Part shown: positions 8,619-17,337 of the stretch, piece after piece
Layout of the letters: every line of letters begins with the position of its first letter
How positions within the stretch are numbered: the first letter of the stretch is position 1
Assembly (NCBI RefSeq): GCF_024623325.1
Contig: NZ_JANJZD010000002.1
Location: forward strand, 186,001 to 250,000
From: Acetatifactor muris
Lineage (GTDB): Bacteria > Bacillota > Clostridia > Lachnospirales > Lachnospiraceae
Direction of reading: 5' to 3'
DNA length: 64,000 nucleotides
Translations under genes and position numbers: made by a program
The notes under the pieces: generated by a model
The model's input: the letters and a program-made list of their open reading frames with translations, nothing else
What the model was told of the DNA's origin: nothing
The model's database searches: none

Positions 8619-10886
8619 TTACAAGATAGTATCGTCCCGCAGGGCTTCCACCAGGCTGAGCTTCAGCACCCTGCGGCCGCCGATCCCATAAGCCAGCGCC
8701 ACACAGCCCAAAGCCGCCAAAAGGAACAGTGCACATGCCAACACCGGCGCCTCCGCCAGAAAGATACTGATTTCCAGATGACTTGCCGTGACCATGACAC
8801 CTGTGAACAACACTGTCAGAACCAGTGAAAACAGCATGGGCCGCCCTGCCAGAACCAAAGCTTCAATGCGGAACATCTTCCGGATTCCCTCCGGTGTCAG
8901 ACCTATGGACAGATACCGGGCGAATTCCCGTTTTCTCCTGCGCAGAAATCCCAAAGTATTGGCGAACACATTGGCAATTCCAATAATGGCAATCAATACA
9001 CAGAATGCCCCCAATATCAACATATAGCCATCCATCATTTTATCATTATCAAGCTTCTCCCGGATGCGGTTTTCACTTTCCATCTCATATTTCCCGTCCA
9101 GAGTCTCCCCTATTTCCGCTTCCAGCCTGTCCAGCAAGGCAAGCTCTGTCCGCTCCCCGGACAGCACCCGAACAAAAGTGTCCCGCTCTGCGCCGCCAAT
9201 CTGTCCTGCAAATTCCCTCCAGGCAGACAAAGGAATAAACTGCACCAGTTCGGAATTATCCACCGTTGCATACTCTTCCCGCAACACAGGCGTCTGCATG
9301 GTACAGGCTATAACCGGAAGCTCTGCCATGGAAGTCCCGGCTTCTGCATCCGCAGCTTCCGCTGCCTGTCCTGCGTTCTGCAGCATTACCGTCTCTATTC
9401 CTTCCCGCACATAGGGAACGTATTCCCTGGCCCGAAAGTTGCTGTTTCTGCTGTCCCAGAACCGATTCAGCAGGATGCATCCGTCCAGCCGGACGGACAC
9501 GCCGATCTGTTCACAGTATTCCTCAAAGCTTTCATCATCCAGGATGACCAAAGGCGCCGGAAGTATCAAAAAACCTTCTTCTGCTATCACAGAGCCGCCC
9601 GCAAAGGATTGGGGTCCTCCCAATGCTGACAATGCTTCGCTGATTTCTCCTTCCGGCAGTCTGCATACAGCCCGGGCTTTCTGGTAAATGACAGTGTCTT
9701 CCGCCCCGGGCAGTGCTTTCAGCGCCTCCGTTTCTTCAAATGCTTCTATTCCTGTATCCTTCACCGTCACCATAATGTCCCAGACATCCTGATATTTTGC
9801 AAAATAGGTATATTCCGTGCTGATTCTCATCAATGTAAAAGTATTCTCCATAATCAGAAAGCCCAGAAAAGCAAGGGTCAGGGACAGACTGGTGGTACGC
9901 AGGGCTTTCTTCTGTGCCCGCAGCGCATTTCCCGCCAGTTCTCCTTCCATCCCAAATAGAAGAGAAAGAATTCTGGAATGCTTTCGGGATAAAGGCCCTT
10001 TTCCCGCCTTCAGCTGAAACTCTCCCGTTCCCCGGATGGCTTCCAGCGGTGTCAGCCTGCTCAGCTTTCGGGCCGGCAGCCATGCTGAGAAAAGTACCGT
10101 AAAAAGGGACAGCAGAAGGATAAAAGCCAGAATCGCCGGATTCAGTTGGAAAGAAACCGCCCTTCCTCCCGCCAGGCTCGCCGTTATCAGGCTCATGGCC
10201 CGCAAAGTGCCATAGCACGCCGCCGTTCCCACAAGGATTCCGATCAGAATCGGCGCCAGGGATAGAACAAGAGCCTCCTGCAGCAGGCAGATTCTGATCT
10301 GCCCCGGCGTGGCTCCAATGCTGGAGAAAATCCCGAACTGATGAATTCTGTCACCCATAGATACAGCGAAAGAATTATGAATAATCAAGATCAGAGAAAA
10401 GCATACCACCGCCACAATGGCCAGATACAGCGGCATAATCATCCGCGGTTTCGTATCTCCCGGTATACGGATAAAGTACAGGGACAGCAGCTGATAATTA
10501 TAGTCCGCCCCACTCTCCTCCAACCCCAGTGTCTCCAATAATGCCAGCACATCCCTGTGCACAGTTCTTTTGTTATGGAAATAAAGGTCCAGTACCGTCC
10601 CCTGTTCTCCAGACAGCTCCTCATTGATAACCGCCCTTTCCACATTGGGATATTGATTCACTGCCAGCAGATCCTCCGCGGTGAACTCTGCGGTGATACG
10701 TGCATGCCAGCCGCCTCCGAATTCCTGCTTCGTGGATTCGATGTTGTCCAGCCAGAAGTGGTAGAACAGGCCACAGAGCCAGGACAGGAACAGCGCCGCT
10801 ATGAAGGAGGCCGCCATCACCGAGATACCGGAGGCACGATTATTTTTGATATATCCTGACGAATAATCTTTCCACATATGCCTCAC
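8619..10886 (-). CDS. FtsX-like ABC transporter permease
   Basis: A 755-residue permease with one N-terminal helix, an extracellular region, a first FtsX module (about 175-290), a second large extracellular region (about 330-590) and a second FtsX module at the C-terminus ending in LSLVEALRDD. Both modules carry the PLEAIRG/LVEALRD-like coupling segments of MacB/BceB-type permeases. It overlaps its ATPase gene by 4 bp. With the two-component genes just upstream it forms a sensing and export or resistance module, probably against cell-envelope-active peptides. The substrate is inferred. Confidence 0.88.
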   Translation of the reverse strand: MRHMWKDYSSGYIKNNRASGISVMAASFIAALFLSWLCGLFYHFWLDNIESTKQEFGGGWHARITAEFTAEDLLAVNQYPNVERAVINEELSGEQGTVLDLYFHNKRTVHRDVLALLETLGLEESGADYNYQLLSLYFIRIPGDTKPRMIMPLYLAIVAVVCFSLILIIHNSFAVSMGDRIHQFGIFSSIGATPGQIRICLLQEALVLSLAPILIGILVGTAACYGTLRAMSLITASLAGGRAVSFQLNPAILAFILLLSLFTVLFSAWLPARKLSRLTPLEAIRGTGEFQLKAGKGPLSRKHSRILSLLFGMEGELAGNALRAQKKALRTTSLSLTLAFLGFLIMENTFTLMRISTEYTYFAKYQDVWDIMVTVKDTGIEAFEETEALKALPGAEDTVIYQKARAVCRLPEGEISEALSALGGPQSFAGGSVIAEEGFLILPAPLVILDDESFEEYCEQIGVSVRLDGCILLNRFWDSRNSNFRAREYVPYVREGIETVMLQNAGQAAEAADAEAGTSMAELPVIACTMQTPVLREEYATVDNSELVQFIPLSAWREFAGQIGGAERDTFVRVLSGERTELALLDRLEAEIGETLDGKYEMESENRIREKLDNDKMMDGYMLILGAFCVLIAIIGIANVFANTLGFLRRRKREFARYLSIGLTPEGIRKMFRIEALVLAGRPMLFSLVLTVLFTGVMVTASHLEISIFLAEAPVLACALFLLAALGCVALAYGIGGRRVLKLSLVEALRDDTIL

Positions 10887-11665
10887 CTCATTTCCGTTTC
10901 GGCACTGTGTGCTTCCGTCTCATTCCCGGCGTCGGATATTTTTGCCTCGCCGCCGGCAGCTGTGCTCCGTACTGTTGTGCCTCTTCTCTCATCACCCACA
11001 ATGTGTCCGTCCTCCACCGTTACCACCCGGTCTGCCTCCAGCGCCACCTGCGCGTCATGGGTAATCAGCAGAATGGTCTGCTGTAAATTCCGATTGGATA
11101 ATTTCAGCATATCAATGATTTCCCGGGTATTCTTCTGGTCCAGATTGCCCGTGGGCTCGTCCGCCAGCAGCAGGGCAGGACGGTAGATCAGAGACCTGGC
11201 GATGGCTGCCCGCTGCTGCTGCCCGCCGGACAGCTGACTGGGCAGAGCTTCCAGCCTGTCCGCGATTCCCAGCGTATTTACCACCTGCTCAAAATACGTC
11301 TGGTTCACTTTCCTTTTGTCCAGCAGCAGCGGCATCAGAATGTTTTTCCGCACCGTCAGTGTGGGAATCAGATTATAAAACTGGTAAATCAGCCCCACCT
11401 TTCTCCGCCGGAAAATGGCGGACTGTGTCCGGTTCATGGTGGAGATGTCCGTTCCCTCCACATACACTTTTCCCGAGGTAGGCCTGTCCACGCTGCCTAA
11501 GATGTGCAGAAGCGTGGATTTTCCGGAGCCGGACGCCCCTACAACGGCCACAAATTCTCCTTTTTCCACGGACAGATCAATTCCGTCCAGAGCCGTCACC
11601 TGATTGGGTTTGGAACCGTATACTTTTGTGACTTTTTCACACTTCAAAATTTCCAATTGCATCAC
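10883..11665 (-). CDS. ABC transporter ATP-binding protein of the LolD/BceA/MacB type
   Basis: A 260-residue ATPase with Walker A GASGSGKST, Q-loop YQFYNLIPTL, signature LSGGQQQR, Walker B LLADEPTGNLD and H-loop ITHD. These are the hallmarks of ATPases serving FtsX-type permeases. Two consecutive ATGs (11665, 11662) are possible. The final 35 residues are a hydrophilic tail (GTTVRSTAAGGEAKISDAGNETEAH) not needed for the fold. It is translationally coupled to the permease gene. A direct repeat about 155 bp upstream may bind the neighbouring response regulator. Confidence 0.92.
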   Translation of the reverse strand: MMQLEILKCEKVTKVYGSKPNQVTALDGIDLSVEKGEFVAVVGASGSGKSTLLHILGSVDRPTSGKVYVEGTDISTMNRTQSAIFRRRKVGLIYQFYNLIPTLTVRKNILMPLLLDKRKVNQTYFEQVVNTLGIADRLEALPSQLSGGQQQRAAIARSLIYRPALLLADEPTGNLDQKNTREIIDMLKLSNRNLQQTILLITHDAQVALEADRVVTVEDGHIVGDERRGTTVRSTAAGGEAKISDAGNETEAHSAETEMR

Positions 11666-11820
11666 CTTGCCTTTCCCGGCCTGCTGCTTCCTGATTTACA
11701 TCATTGTTTGTGCCACGGCGGTGGCATGACAAAAAGGGAACATTTTCATTCAGGCAAGCACAGGCTCCTTGTCTTCTCTGCCATACGGCCGTACCGTTTA
11801 TTTAAAGTATAACAGAGAAA

Positions 11821-11839
11821 AGTGACTGCTCAGTGACTG
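11821..11839 (-). promoter_or_regulatory. Candidate response-regulator site before the ABC operon
   Basis: AGTGACTG occurs at 11821-11828 and again at 11832-11839, a direct repeat with 11-bp phasing as expected for dimers of OmpR-type regulators bound on one helix face. It lies at the 3' end of the kinase gene, upstream of a TATACT box near 11800 on the minus strand, in front of the ABC genes. Function is inferred. Confidence 0.4.
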
Positions 11840-12867
11840 TAGAAGCGAATCTCAAAACAGGCTCCGCCGCCGTGGAGATTCCGGGCGGTGATAGTCCCGT
11901 TCTGCAGCTCCACAATGGCCTTGCTCAGCGCCAGTCCAATGCCGATTCCGGTTCCCGAGGCATTTTTCCCCCGGTAAAAGCGCTGAAAAAGATAAGGCAG
12001 ATCCTCCTCCGTGAATCCTTTCCCGTTGTCCCATATCCGTACTTCCGTATATACCGGATTCTGAGAATATTCACAGGAAACCGTTCCGCCTTCCGGGGTA
12101 TGCTCCACGCAGTTCTTCATCAGATTGCAGAAGGCCTCCATGGTCCAGTCCTTGTCGCCTCGGATTGTGGCGCACTCTCCCTCCGGGATAGCCACAGTTA
12201 CCTTCTTCTCCGCTGCCAGTTCACAGAGCATATCCGACGCTATTGTCAGCGCCGTGAAAATGTCCACCTGGACATACTGCAGTTTCAGGGTGCCGGAGTC
12301 AATGCGGGAAAGCTGAAGCAGAGCTTCCTCCAGGGTATTCAGCCGTTCCAGCTGGCGCCGGATATTTTCACAGTGCTGCACTGCCGTATGCTGTGTTGCA
12401 CTATGAGGCATTGCATTATACTGTACTGCATTATACTGCACCGCAGTGTTCTGTGTTGCGTCATGTTGTGTTGTTCTGTACTTCGCCGCATCATGGTAGT
12501 ATGTGTCATGTTGTCCTGCAGGATCCTCTGCCTGCTCCTGCAAAAGCTGTAGGGATACGGAAGCCGCTGTAATCGGCGTCTTCAGCTGGTGCGCAATATT
12601 CGCCAGATTCTCCGCATAGTTTTCCTTTGCCGCAAGTGCTGTCTCTCTGGTTCGGTACAAAGTGGTCACCGTCTTATAAATCTCATCTTCCAGCAGGGAA
12701 AATTCGTCCTCTTTTCTTTGCAGAATGGTTCCCTCTCCGCTTACATTCACATTCTCCAGATAGACTGTCAGTTCTTCAATCCGCCTGCGCCTTCTCCTTC
12801 CGGCCACAAAGTAAACTGCCAGAAAAAGGGCTCCCCCGATCATCAGCCCCGCCATCAGTTCTGTCAT
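11830..12867 (-). CDS. Sensor histidine kinase with pentapeptide-repeat insert
   Basis: A 345-residue kinase with one clear membrane helix (about 5-22) followed by an Arg-rich stop-transfer stretch. The H-box is IAHQLKTP with the phospho-acceptor at His93, and the HATPase domain has NLMKNCVEH and a G-rich GTGIGIGLALSKAIV. Between the two dimerisation helices, residues 132-166 consist of seven five-residue units of the form A[TV]Q[HYN]x, a region that is normally a short turn. It overlaps the regulator gene by 4 bp. There is almost no extracellular loop, so sensing may go through the neighbouring FtsX transporter, as in Bce systems. Confidence 0.9.
   Translation of the reverse strand: MTELMAGLMIGGALFLAVYFVAGRRRRRRIEELTVYLENVNVSGEGTILQRKEDEFSLLEDEIYKTVTTLYRTRETALAAKENYAENLANIAHQLKTPITAASVSLQLLQEQAEDPAGQHDTYYHDAAKYRTTQHDATQNTAVQYNAVQYNAMPHSATQHTAVQHCENIRRQLERLNTLEEALLQLSRIDSGTLKLQYVQVDIFTALTIASDMLCELAAEKKVTVAIPEGECATIRGDKDWTMEAFCNLMKNCVEHTPEGGTVSCEYSQNPVYTEVRIWDNGKGFTEEDLPYLFQRFYRGKNASGTGIGIGLALSKAIVELQNGTITARNLHGGGACFEIRFYSH
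12370..12474 (-). repeat. 15-bp tandem repeat inside the histidine kinase gene
   Basis: Seven degenerate 15-bp units (for example TGCATTATACTG followed by TAC or CAC) encode TTQHD, ATQNT, AVQYN, AVQYN, AMPHS, ATQHT and AVQHC. Two adjacent units are nearly identical, suggesting recent slippage. The unit length is a multiple of three, so copy-number change keeps the kinase in frame. Confidence 0.8.
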
Positions 12868-13535
12868 AAAGTATCCTCCATACGATATCCAAAGCTTCTG
12901 ACAGTCCGGATGCAGGCCGGATTCCCCAGCTTCTCCCTCAGCCGCTTCACGGTTACGGTCAGGGTATTATCATTGACGTAATTTCCGTTCATATCCCATA
13001 CCTCCGCCAGCAGTTTCTCTCTGGTCACCGTTTTCCCCTTGTGCTCCATGAGGTACAAAAGCAGCTGATATTCCGGTTGGCTTAATGCCACTTCTTCATC
13101 CTCCCGGTAAACTGCCATTTTCTCTTTATCCAGACGAATGTCATCACAATACAGCTCTTTACTTTCCGCGCCTCCCGTCCGGCGAAGAATTGCCAGAATC
13201 CTGGAATACAGTACCTCCAGCGCAAAAGGCTTAATCACGTAATCATCTGCTCCGTTTTGGAATCCGTTCACAATGTCCTCCGTCTCTCCCTTCACCGTCA
13301 GGAACAGCACAGGAAGGTTCTCTCCAAAGCGTCTGCGAATCCATCCACAGAGAACATCCCCGCTTTCATCCGGCAGGTTCCAGTCAATGATGATTATAGC
13401 AGGCTGTCTCTTCATCAGGGCCTGCTTCGCATCGGATACAGATTCCAGTATGGTCACATGAAAATCCCGGACCTCCAGATAGGTCTTTACCCCTTCCGCT
13501 ATATCCCTGTCGTCCTCCACATAATAAATTTCCAT
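12864..13535 (-). CDS. OmpR-family response regulator
   Basis: A 223-residue regulator with a receiver domain (EDD acidic pocket, phospho-accepting Asp in IIIIDWNLPDESG, Lys in YVIKPFALEVL) and a C-terminal winged helix (REKLLAEVWDMNGNYVNDNTLTVTVKRLREKLG). It is the first gene of the two-component pair and overlaps the kinase by 4 bp. The adjacent FtsX-type ABC transporter is the likely regulatory target. Confidence 0.93.
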   Translation of the reverse strand: MEIYYVEDDRDIAEGVKTYLEVRDFHVTILESVSDAKQALMKRQPAIIIIDWNLPDESGDVLCGWIRRRFGENLPVLFLTVKGETEDIVNGFQNGADDYVIKPFALEVLYSRILAILRRTGGAESKELYCDDIRLDKEKMAVYREDEEVALSQPEYQLLLYLMEHKGKTVTREKLLAEVWDMNGNYVNDNTLTVTVKRLREKLGNPACIRTVRSFGYRMEDTL

Positions 13536-13669
13536 GTAGTTCCTCCCTGAATATAAAGCTTTTCCCTTTCCAACAGGGGCTGTCGCACTGATTCGCTCAG
13601 CGTACAGCTCCGTCTATAATATTCCAAATTTATACTTCATGCAATCATTAAAGAATTATTTTAAATAGA

Positions 13670-13715
13670 CAGGGCCGCGGCACCTGCGATTTTCATCACC
13701 GGCGCCACAGCCCTG
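13670..13715 (-). terminator. Rho-independent terminator of the S1-domain gene
   Basis: Read on the minus strand, CAGGGC pairs with GCCCTG (13715-13710 with 13675-13670), extended inward by a GC-rich stem with wobble pairs, and is followed by TCTATTTAAAATAATTCTTT. It lies 37 bp after the stop of the S1 protein gene. Confidence 0.6.
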
Positions 13716-13751
13716 AAATGCATTCATATGTATCTTCCTGTTTGCTTTTTC

Positions 13752-14807
13752 TTATAACTTCAACCCCTTCAACAGATCGCCCAGAGAAGTCCCCACTGAC
13801 TTTCCGGAACTGTATTCCGCGGCCAGCTTTTCTTCCACCGGATCCGGCTCCGCGTTCTCCGCGACTGCCTTCATACTCAGGCTGATCTTGTTGTTATTGG
13901 TATTCAGCACCTTCACCTTCACGGTGTCGCCTACATTCAGCACCTCCGAAGGATTCTTAATCCGCTTCTGGCTGATCTGGGAAATGTGCACCAGACCGCT
14001 TAAGCCGCCGCCCAGGTCCACGAATGCACCGTAAGGCATCAGGCTCTCCACCTTTCCTTCCAGCACAGTGCCAGGCGCCATCATGGCGATCTTCTGGTTC
14101 ATTCTGTCCGCTTCTCTCTCCTTGAGAATATCCTTTGCGGAGAGCACCAGCTTCTTCTTGTCCTTGTCTACCGTAATCACACGCACATCCACAGTCTTGC
14201 CCACAAAAGTGCTCAGGTCTTCCACGTATTCCAGGGAAATCTGAGAAGCGGGAATAAATCCGCGGATTCCTTCCACGAAGGCAATCACGCCCTTGTTCAC
14301 AGTCTCGCTGACCTTAACAGAAAGTACGGTCTTCTCCTCCAGATATGTCTGTACTTTATCCCAGCCGATTACCTCGGAAGCCTCCACACAGGATAACAGG
14401 ATATTGCCTGCACCGTCATCTCTCTTAATCACAGTTCCCTGCATTTTGTCTCCCACATGGACATCCGCCAGAATGGAGAAAGAAGGGTCCCTGCTCAGGT
14501 CGGCAGCCTTGATGACGCCGGGTGCAAAATAGTCCAGATCAAGGGTAACTTCTTCTTCGTTTACATGAATGACGGTTCCGGAGAGGATGTCTCCTTCGCT
14601 TATCTTGCGGAAAGATGCCTCCAGCTCCTTGCTGTAATCTTCCATGGTTTCCACTACTTCCGGGGTCTCTGCAGATTCCCCGACAACAGGAGCTTCGGCT
14701 GCTTCTGTCGCCACAGGAGTCTCCGCAGCTTCGGGTGCCTCCGCTGCTGTCGGTGCCTCCTCTACAGATATCTCTTCTGTAATGTTGGTCATGTTTTCTG
14801 TCTCCAT
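13752..14807 (-). CDS. S1 RNA-binding domain protein (ribosomal protein S1-like)
   Basis: A 351-residue protein with an acidic Ala/Glu/Pro-rich N-terminal tail (about 1-60) and three S1 domains (about 72-140, 160-225 and 248-315). The third is the most canonical (GKVESLMPYGAFVDLGGGLSGLVHISQIS). It probably binds mRNA on the ribosome, as short Gram-positive S1 proteins do. AAGGAGGA precedes the ATG. It is monocistronic, with a terminator downstream and a possible TTGACG promoter near 14974-14946. Confidence 0.88.
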   Translation of the reverse strand: METENMTNITEEISVEEAPTAAEAPEAAETPVATEAAEAPVVGESAETPEVVETMEDYSKELEASFRKISEGDILSGTVIHVNEEEVTLDLDYFAPGVIKAADLSRDPSFSILADVHVGDKMQGTVIKRDDGAGNILLSCVEASEVIGWDKVQTYLEEKTVLSVKVSETVNKGVIAFVEGIRGFIPASQISLEYVEDLSTFVGKTVDVRVITVDKDKKKLVLSAKDILKEREADRMNQKIAMMAPGTVLEGKVESLMPYGAFVDLGGGLSGLVHISQISQKRIKNPSEVLNVGDTVKVKVLNTNNNKISLSMKAVAENAEPDPVEEKLAAEYSSGKSVGTSLGDLLKGLKL

Positions 14808-14986
14808 AATGTCCTCCTTCTCTTCGCCGCAGTCAGTACCCCCTCAAAACCCGCCATGCAATGTTTCTTCCGATGCCGACTGTCTGCACATTAAACTTAT
14901 TTTGCTGCAGCCCGTTCTCTCAAAACCACTGCATATCTATCCATAACACTACCACATTCCGGAACATACGTCAAATTTTTTATGTA

Positions 14987-15016
14987 TGCACGTTATACAT
15001 TTGCACGTTATCCATT
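14987..15016. repeat. Short tandem duplication upstream of the S1 gene
   Basis: A 15-bp unit, TGCACGTTATACATT, is followed directly by a copy with one change (TGCACGTTATCCATT). It lies just upstream of the putative S1 promoter. The rest of 14808-15036 holds no recognisable gene. Confidence 0.6.
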
Positions 15017-15036
15017 ACATGCAGCTTTATCCTGTT

Positions 15037-15168
15037 TTACTGTCCGCGAATAGCTGTTTTTATGCCGTCTACGTAAGTAGGATAACATGATTTTGCAGGA
15101 TTCATAGCAATGCTATAAGCCAACTCACCATATTTCTTTATATCTTCAACTGTAGCTTTGATGAGCAT
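15037..15168 (-). pseudogene. N-terminal stub of a GNAT-type acetyltransferase
   Basis: A 43-residue frame with a good ribosome site (AAGGAGG) begins MLIKATVEDIKKYGELAY and continues to SCYPTYVDGIKTAIRGQ before a stop. The start matches the N-terminus of a GNAT subgroup in which YPTYxDGIKT is followed by about 100 more residues. The acetyl-CoA-binding part is absent, so this is a 3' truncated remnant. Translation of a short product remains possible. From 15169 to 15430 no further gene is seen. Confidence 0.55.
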
Positions 15169-15430
15169 ATCAGCCTGCCTCCTTATATCTGAATACAAAA
15201 ATCCAAAGCAATTATAACACCAGGATATGAACTTTTCTACACTTTACCTATTTGTTCGAACGAATACAGTATATCCTGTATTATGTTCCATGACCAGAGC
15301 TAAATTTTCCCTTTTATAAAAAATAATTTTCGAAATAAGAAATTTTTAATGGCGGTCTGACCCGTCTCTCAATCCCTGCCAAATATAAAAAGCAATTGAC
15401 TTTGTCAGAGGAGTATGATATTCTTTAATT

Positions 15431-15444
15431 GTTCTATATAGAAC
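15431..15444. promoter_or_regulatory. Palindromic operator before the MarR gene
   Basis: GTTCTATATAGAAC is a perfect 14-bp palindrome 63 bp before the marR-like start, close to a TTGACT/TATTCT promoter-like pair (from 15397, 17-bp spacing). MarR proteins usually repress themselves through such sites. A second imperfect palindrome, AATACAG-N6-CTGTATT, lies at 15263-15282. Confidence 0.5.
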
Positions 15445-15506
15445 ATTTCTACTAGGAACTTATGCGCAGACAGTTTTTGTAAAAGATTCAGAAACGAGGG
15501 ATTGAT

Positions 15507-15947
15507 TTGGAGACAAGAGGCGGTTTTTATATTACCCGGATAAAGCACCTGCAAGCCAGGATTTTTGAAAAGCTGTTGACAGAGAACGGAATCGAAATCA
15601 GCAGCGGGCAGGGAAGGATTCTGTTCGTTCTGTGGAAAGAGGATCACCTGACTGTCAGTGAAATCAGTCAGAAGACTTCTCTCGCCAAAAATACGGTTTC
15701 CATTATCGTGGACGGGATGGTGCAGAAAGGTATTCTGGAGAGAAACATTAATCCGGCCAACCGCCGCCAGACCATCATATCTCTCACAGAGTATGCAAGG
15801 GCATTACGGAAAAAATACGAACAGGTATCGCAACAGATGAATCATCTTTTTTATCAGGGTTTTTCGGAGAAAGAGCGGGAAGAATTCGAGGGATATCTGG
15901 CCCGTATCCTGGATACCCTGACACAATTTGAAGAAAATAACAATTGA
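15507..15947 (+). CDS. MarR-family transcriptional regulator
   Basis: A 146-residue winged-helix regulator starting at TTG, preceded by GAGGGA. The winged helix covers about residues 35-105 (HLTVSEISQKTSLAKNTVSIIVDGMVQKGILERNINPANRRQTIISLT), and the C-terminal helix FSEKEREEFEGYLARILDTL provides dimerisation. It leads a cluster with an oxidase-like gene and the remains of an ABC-2 transporter, which it probably controlled. Confidence 0.9.
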   Translation: METRGGFYITRIKHLQARIFEKLLTENGIEISSGQGRILFVLWKEDHLTVSEISQKTSLAKNTVSIIVDGMVQKGILERNINPANRRQTIISLTEYARALRKKYEQVSQQMNHLFYQGFSEKEREEFEGYLARILDTLTQFEENNN

Positions 15948-15975
15948 TTTATGCCGTCGCGCAGCGACTTAAACA

Positions 15976-16064
15976 GCCATCCTTCCAAACGATGCCCGGA
16001 AGAATTAGCGGACGTTACCACGGCCGGAAATTCTTCCCATTAGGGGCATCGTTTGGAAGGTGGC
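15976..16064 (+). other. Large stem-loop between marR and the oxidase-like gene
   Basis: GCCA-T-CCTTCCAAACGATGCCC (15976-15997) pairs with GGGCATCGTTTGGAAGG-TGGC (16044-16064): 21 pairs with one bulged T. Inside it GGAAGAATT (15998-16006) pairs with AATTCTTCC (16029-16037), leaving a one-sided six-base bulge. No U-run follows, so it is not a simple terminator. It could be a leader structure, a processing site or a mobile intergenic repeat. Confidence 0.6.
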
Positions 16065-16088
16065 GGAACTGGACTAGGAGGCCACGCT

Positions 16089-16532
16089 ATGATCACCAAA
16101 GAATATATTAAAGAATTCGCCCTGAAACAGAAGACAGCGTTTATCGGATCCGTAGATGAGGACGGATTCCCGAATATCAAGGCAGTATTTGCACCACAGA
16201 AAATCGAGGGAAACTGTTTCTACTTTTCCTGCAATACTTCCGCCATGCGTTCCCAACAATATATGAAAAACCCGAAGGCATGCCTTTATTTCTACCACAG
16301 AGGGCGTTTTCGTTATGAGGGAATCATGCTTGTGGGCCTGATGGAGGTATCTCAGGATATGGAATTGAAGAAAGCCCTCTGGCAGGAAGGAGACACGGCC
16401 TATTATAAGGAAGGTGTCAGCGACCCTGACTATTGTGTTCTGAAATTCACAGCACAAAGAGGCCGGCGGTATTGTGATTTGCATTCGGAGAATTTCACCC
16501 TGGACACAGATTCCACAGAGACAGAGGGTTGA
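16089..16532 (+). CDS. Pyridoxamine 5'-phosphate oxidase-like (FMN-binding split-barrel) protein
   Basis: About 147 residues with the split-barrel pattern of pyridoxamine-phosphate-oxidase-like proteins: FIGSVDEDGFPNIKAVFAPQK, then YFSCNTSAMRSQQYMKNPKACLYF and the late strand YEGIMLVGLMEV. Such proteins bind flavin and often act in stress or detoxification. The ATG at 16089 is chosen because AGGAGG lies 8 bases before it; the upstream in-frame ATG falls in the stem-loop. It sits between marR and transporter remnants. Confidence 0.82.
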   Translation: MITKEYIKEFALKQKTAFIGSVDEDGFPNIKAVFAPQKIEGNCFYFSCNTSAMRSQQYMKNPKACLYFYHRGRFRYEGIMLVGLMEVSQDMELKKALWQEGDTAYYKEGVSDPDYCVLKFTAQRGRRYCDLHSENFTLDTDSTETEG

Positions 16533-16533
16533 C

Positions 16534-17330
16534 ATGGGACTTTTTAAGAAAATATTATCAGTATCATTTAAGGAGAACACCGTATTTCGCTTTGACTATA
16601 TTGTCAGTACGTTGTATTCCTTTTTCAGCATCGTATTAAAAGTATCTTCAAGGCCATGCTGACGTACCGCTTTTCTTTTCTGATTAACTGCATTTCCCAG
16701 GCTTTGGACTATTCGGTGGCTTTTTTGCTGATGTGGGTCATGATTTCCGCCTTCGACAATATGAACGGCTGGAATGCCTACGAAGTAATGCTGCTATATT
16801 CCTTCAGCCTGTCTGCTTATGGGGTTGCAGGCCCCTTTTTCTTCAATATTATGAACAACCTGCCAAGGCAGATCTGGAAGGGCACTTTTGATGATGTCCT
16901 TGTAAAACCGGTAAAGGTATTGCCCTATCTGCTCAGCAGCAGTTTTATCTGCAATTATATCGCCCACTTGACGCTTTCCGCCATTGTAATGGGAATCTGC
17001 TTCCATGCTCTGGAAATTCCGGTCACATTCTGGCTTCTTGCCAGAATCCTGTGGATTATCCTGTTTGGAAGCCTGATCTATGGAGGGTTTTTCCTGATTG
17101 TAAGCGGTTCTGCTTTTCTTGTGACCAAAATAACCGCATTGTTTAATATTATGTTCTTTTTCAGGAAAGTATCCTATTATCCTCTGTCCATCTTCCCGAA
17201 AATGATTCAGCTCATTGCCACAGTACTGGTCCCTTATGGATTCATTAATTTCTATCCGCTGCAGGCGTTGCTGGGCAAAAGCGATGGTGAATACTGGCGA
17301 AGTATGGCGGGATGGTGCCCACTGGTTTCC
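16534..17330 (+). pseudogene. Two ABC-2 (DUF990-type) permeases collapsed into fragments
   Basis: The first 35 codons (MGLFKKILSVSFKENTVFRFDYIVSTLYSFFSIVLK) are the start of one permease. Near 16640 the sequence jumps into a second permease in another frame (IFKAMLTYRFSFLINC...), which continues through about five membrane segments to PYGFINFYPLQALLGKSDGEYW near 17300. It then runs into the mod remnant and loses its own C-terminus. No ATPase gene remains between 16532 and 16534. At least two deletions are needed to explain this. Confidence 0.8.
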
Positions 17331-17337
17331 ATATCGT

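Noticed and set aside
11833..12552. A 239-residue plus-strand frame opposite the histidine kinase
   Set aside because: It exists because of the repeats and codon bias of the kinase on the other strand; its Cys/Leu/Ile-rich end is the antisense of the pentapeptide repeats.
16053..16088. N-terminal extension of the oxidase-like protein (MEGGGTGLGGHA)
   Set aside because: It is encoded by the hairpin arm and the ribosome site region; the AGGAGG site points to ATG 16089.
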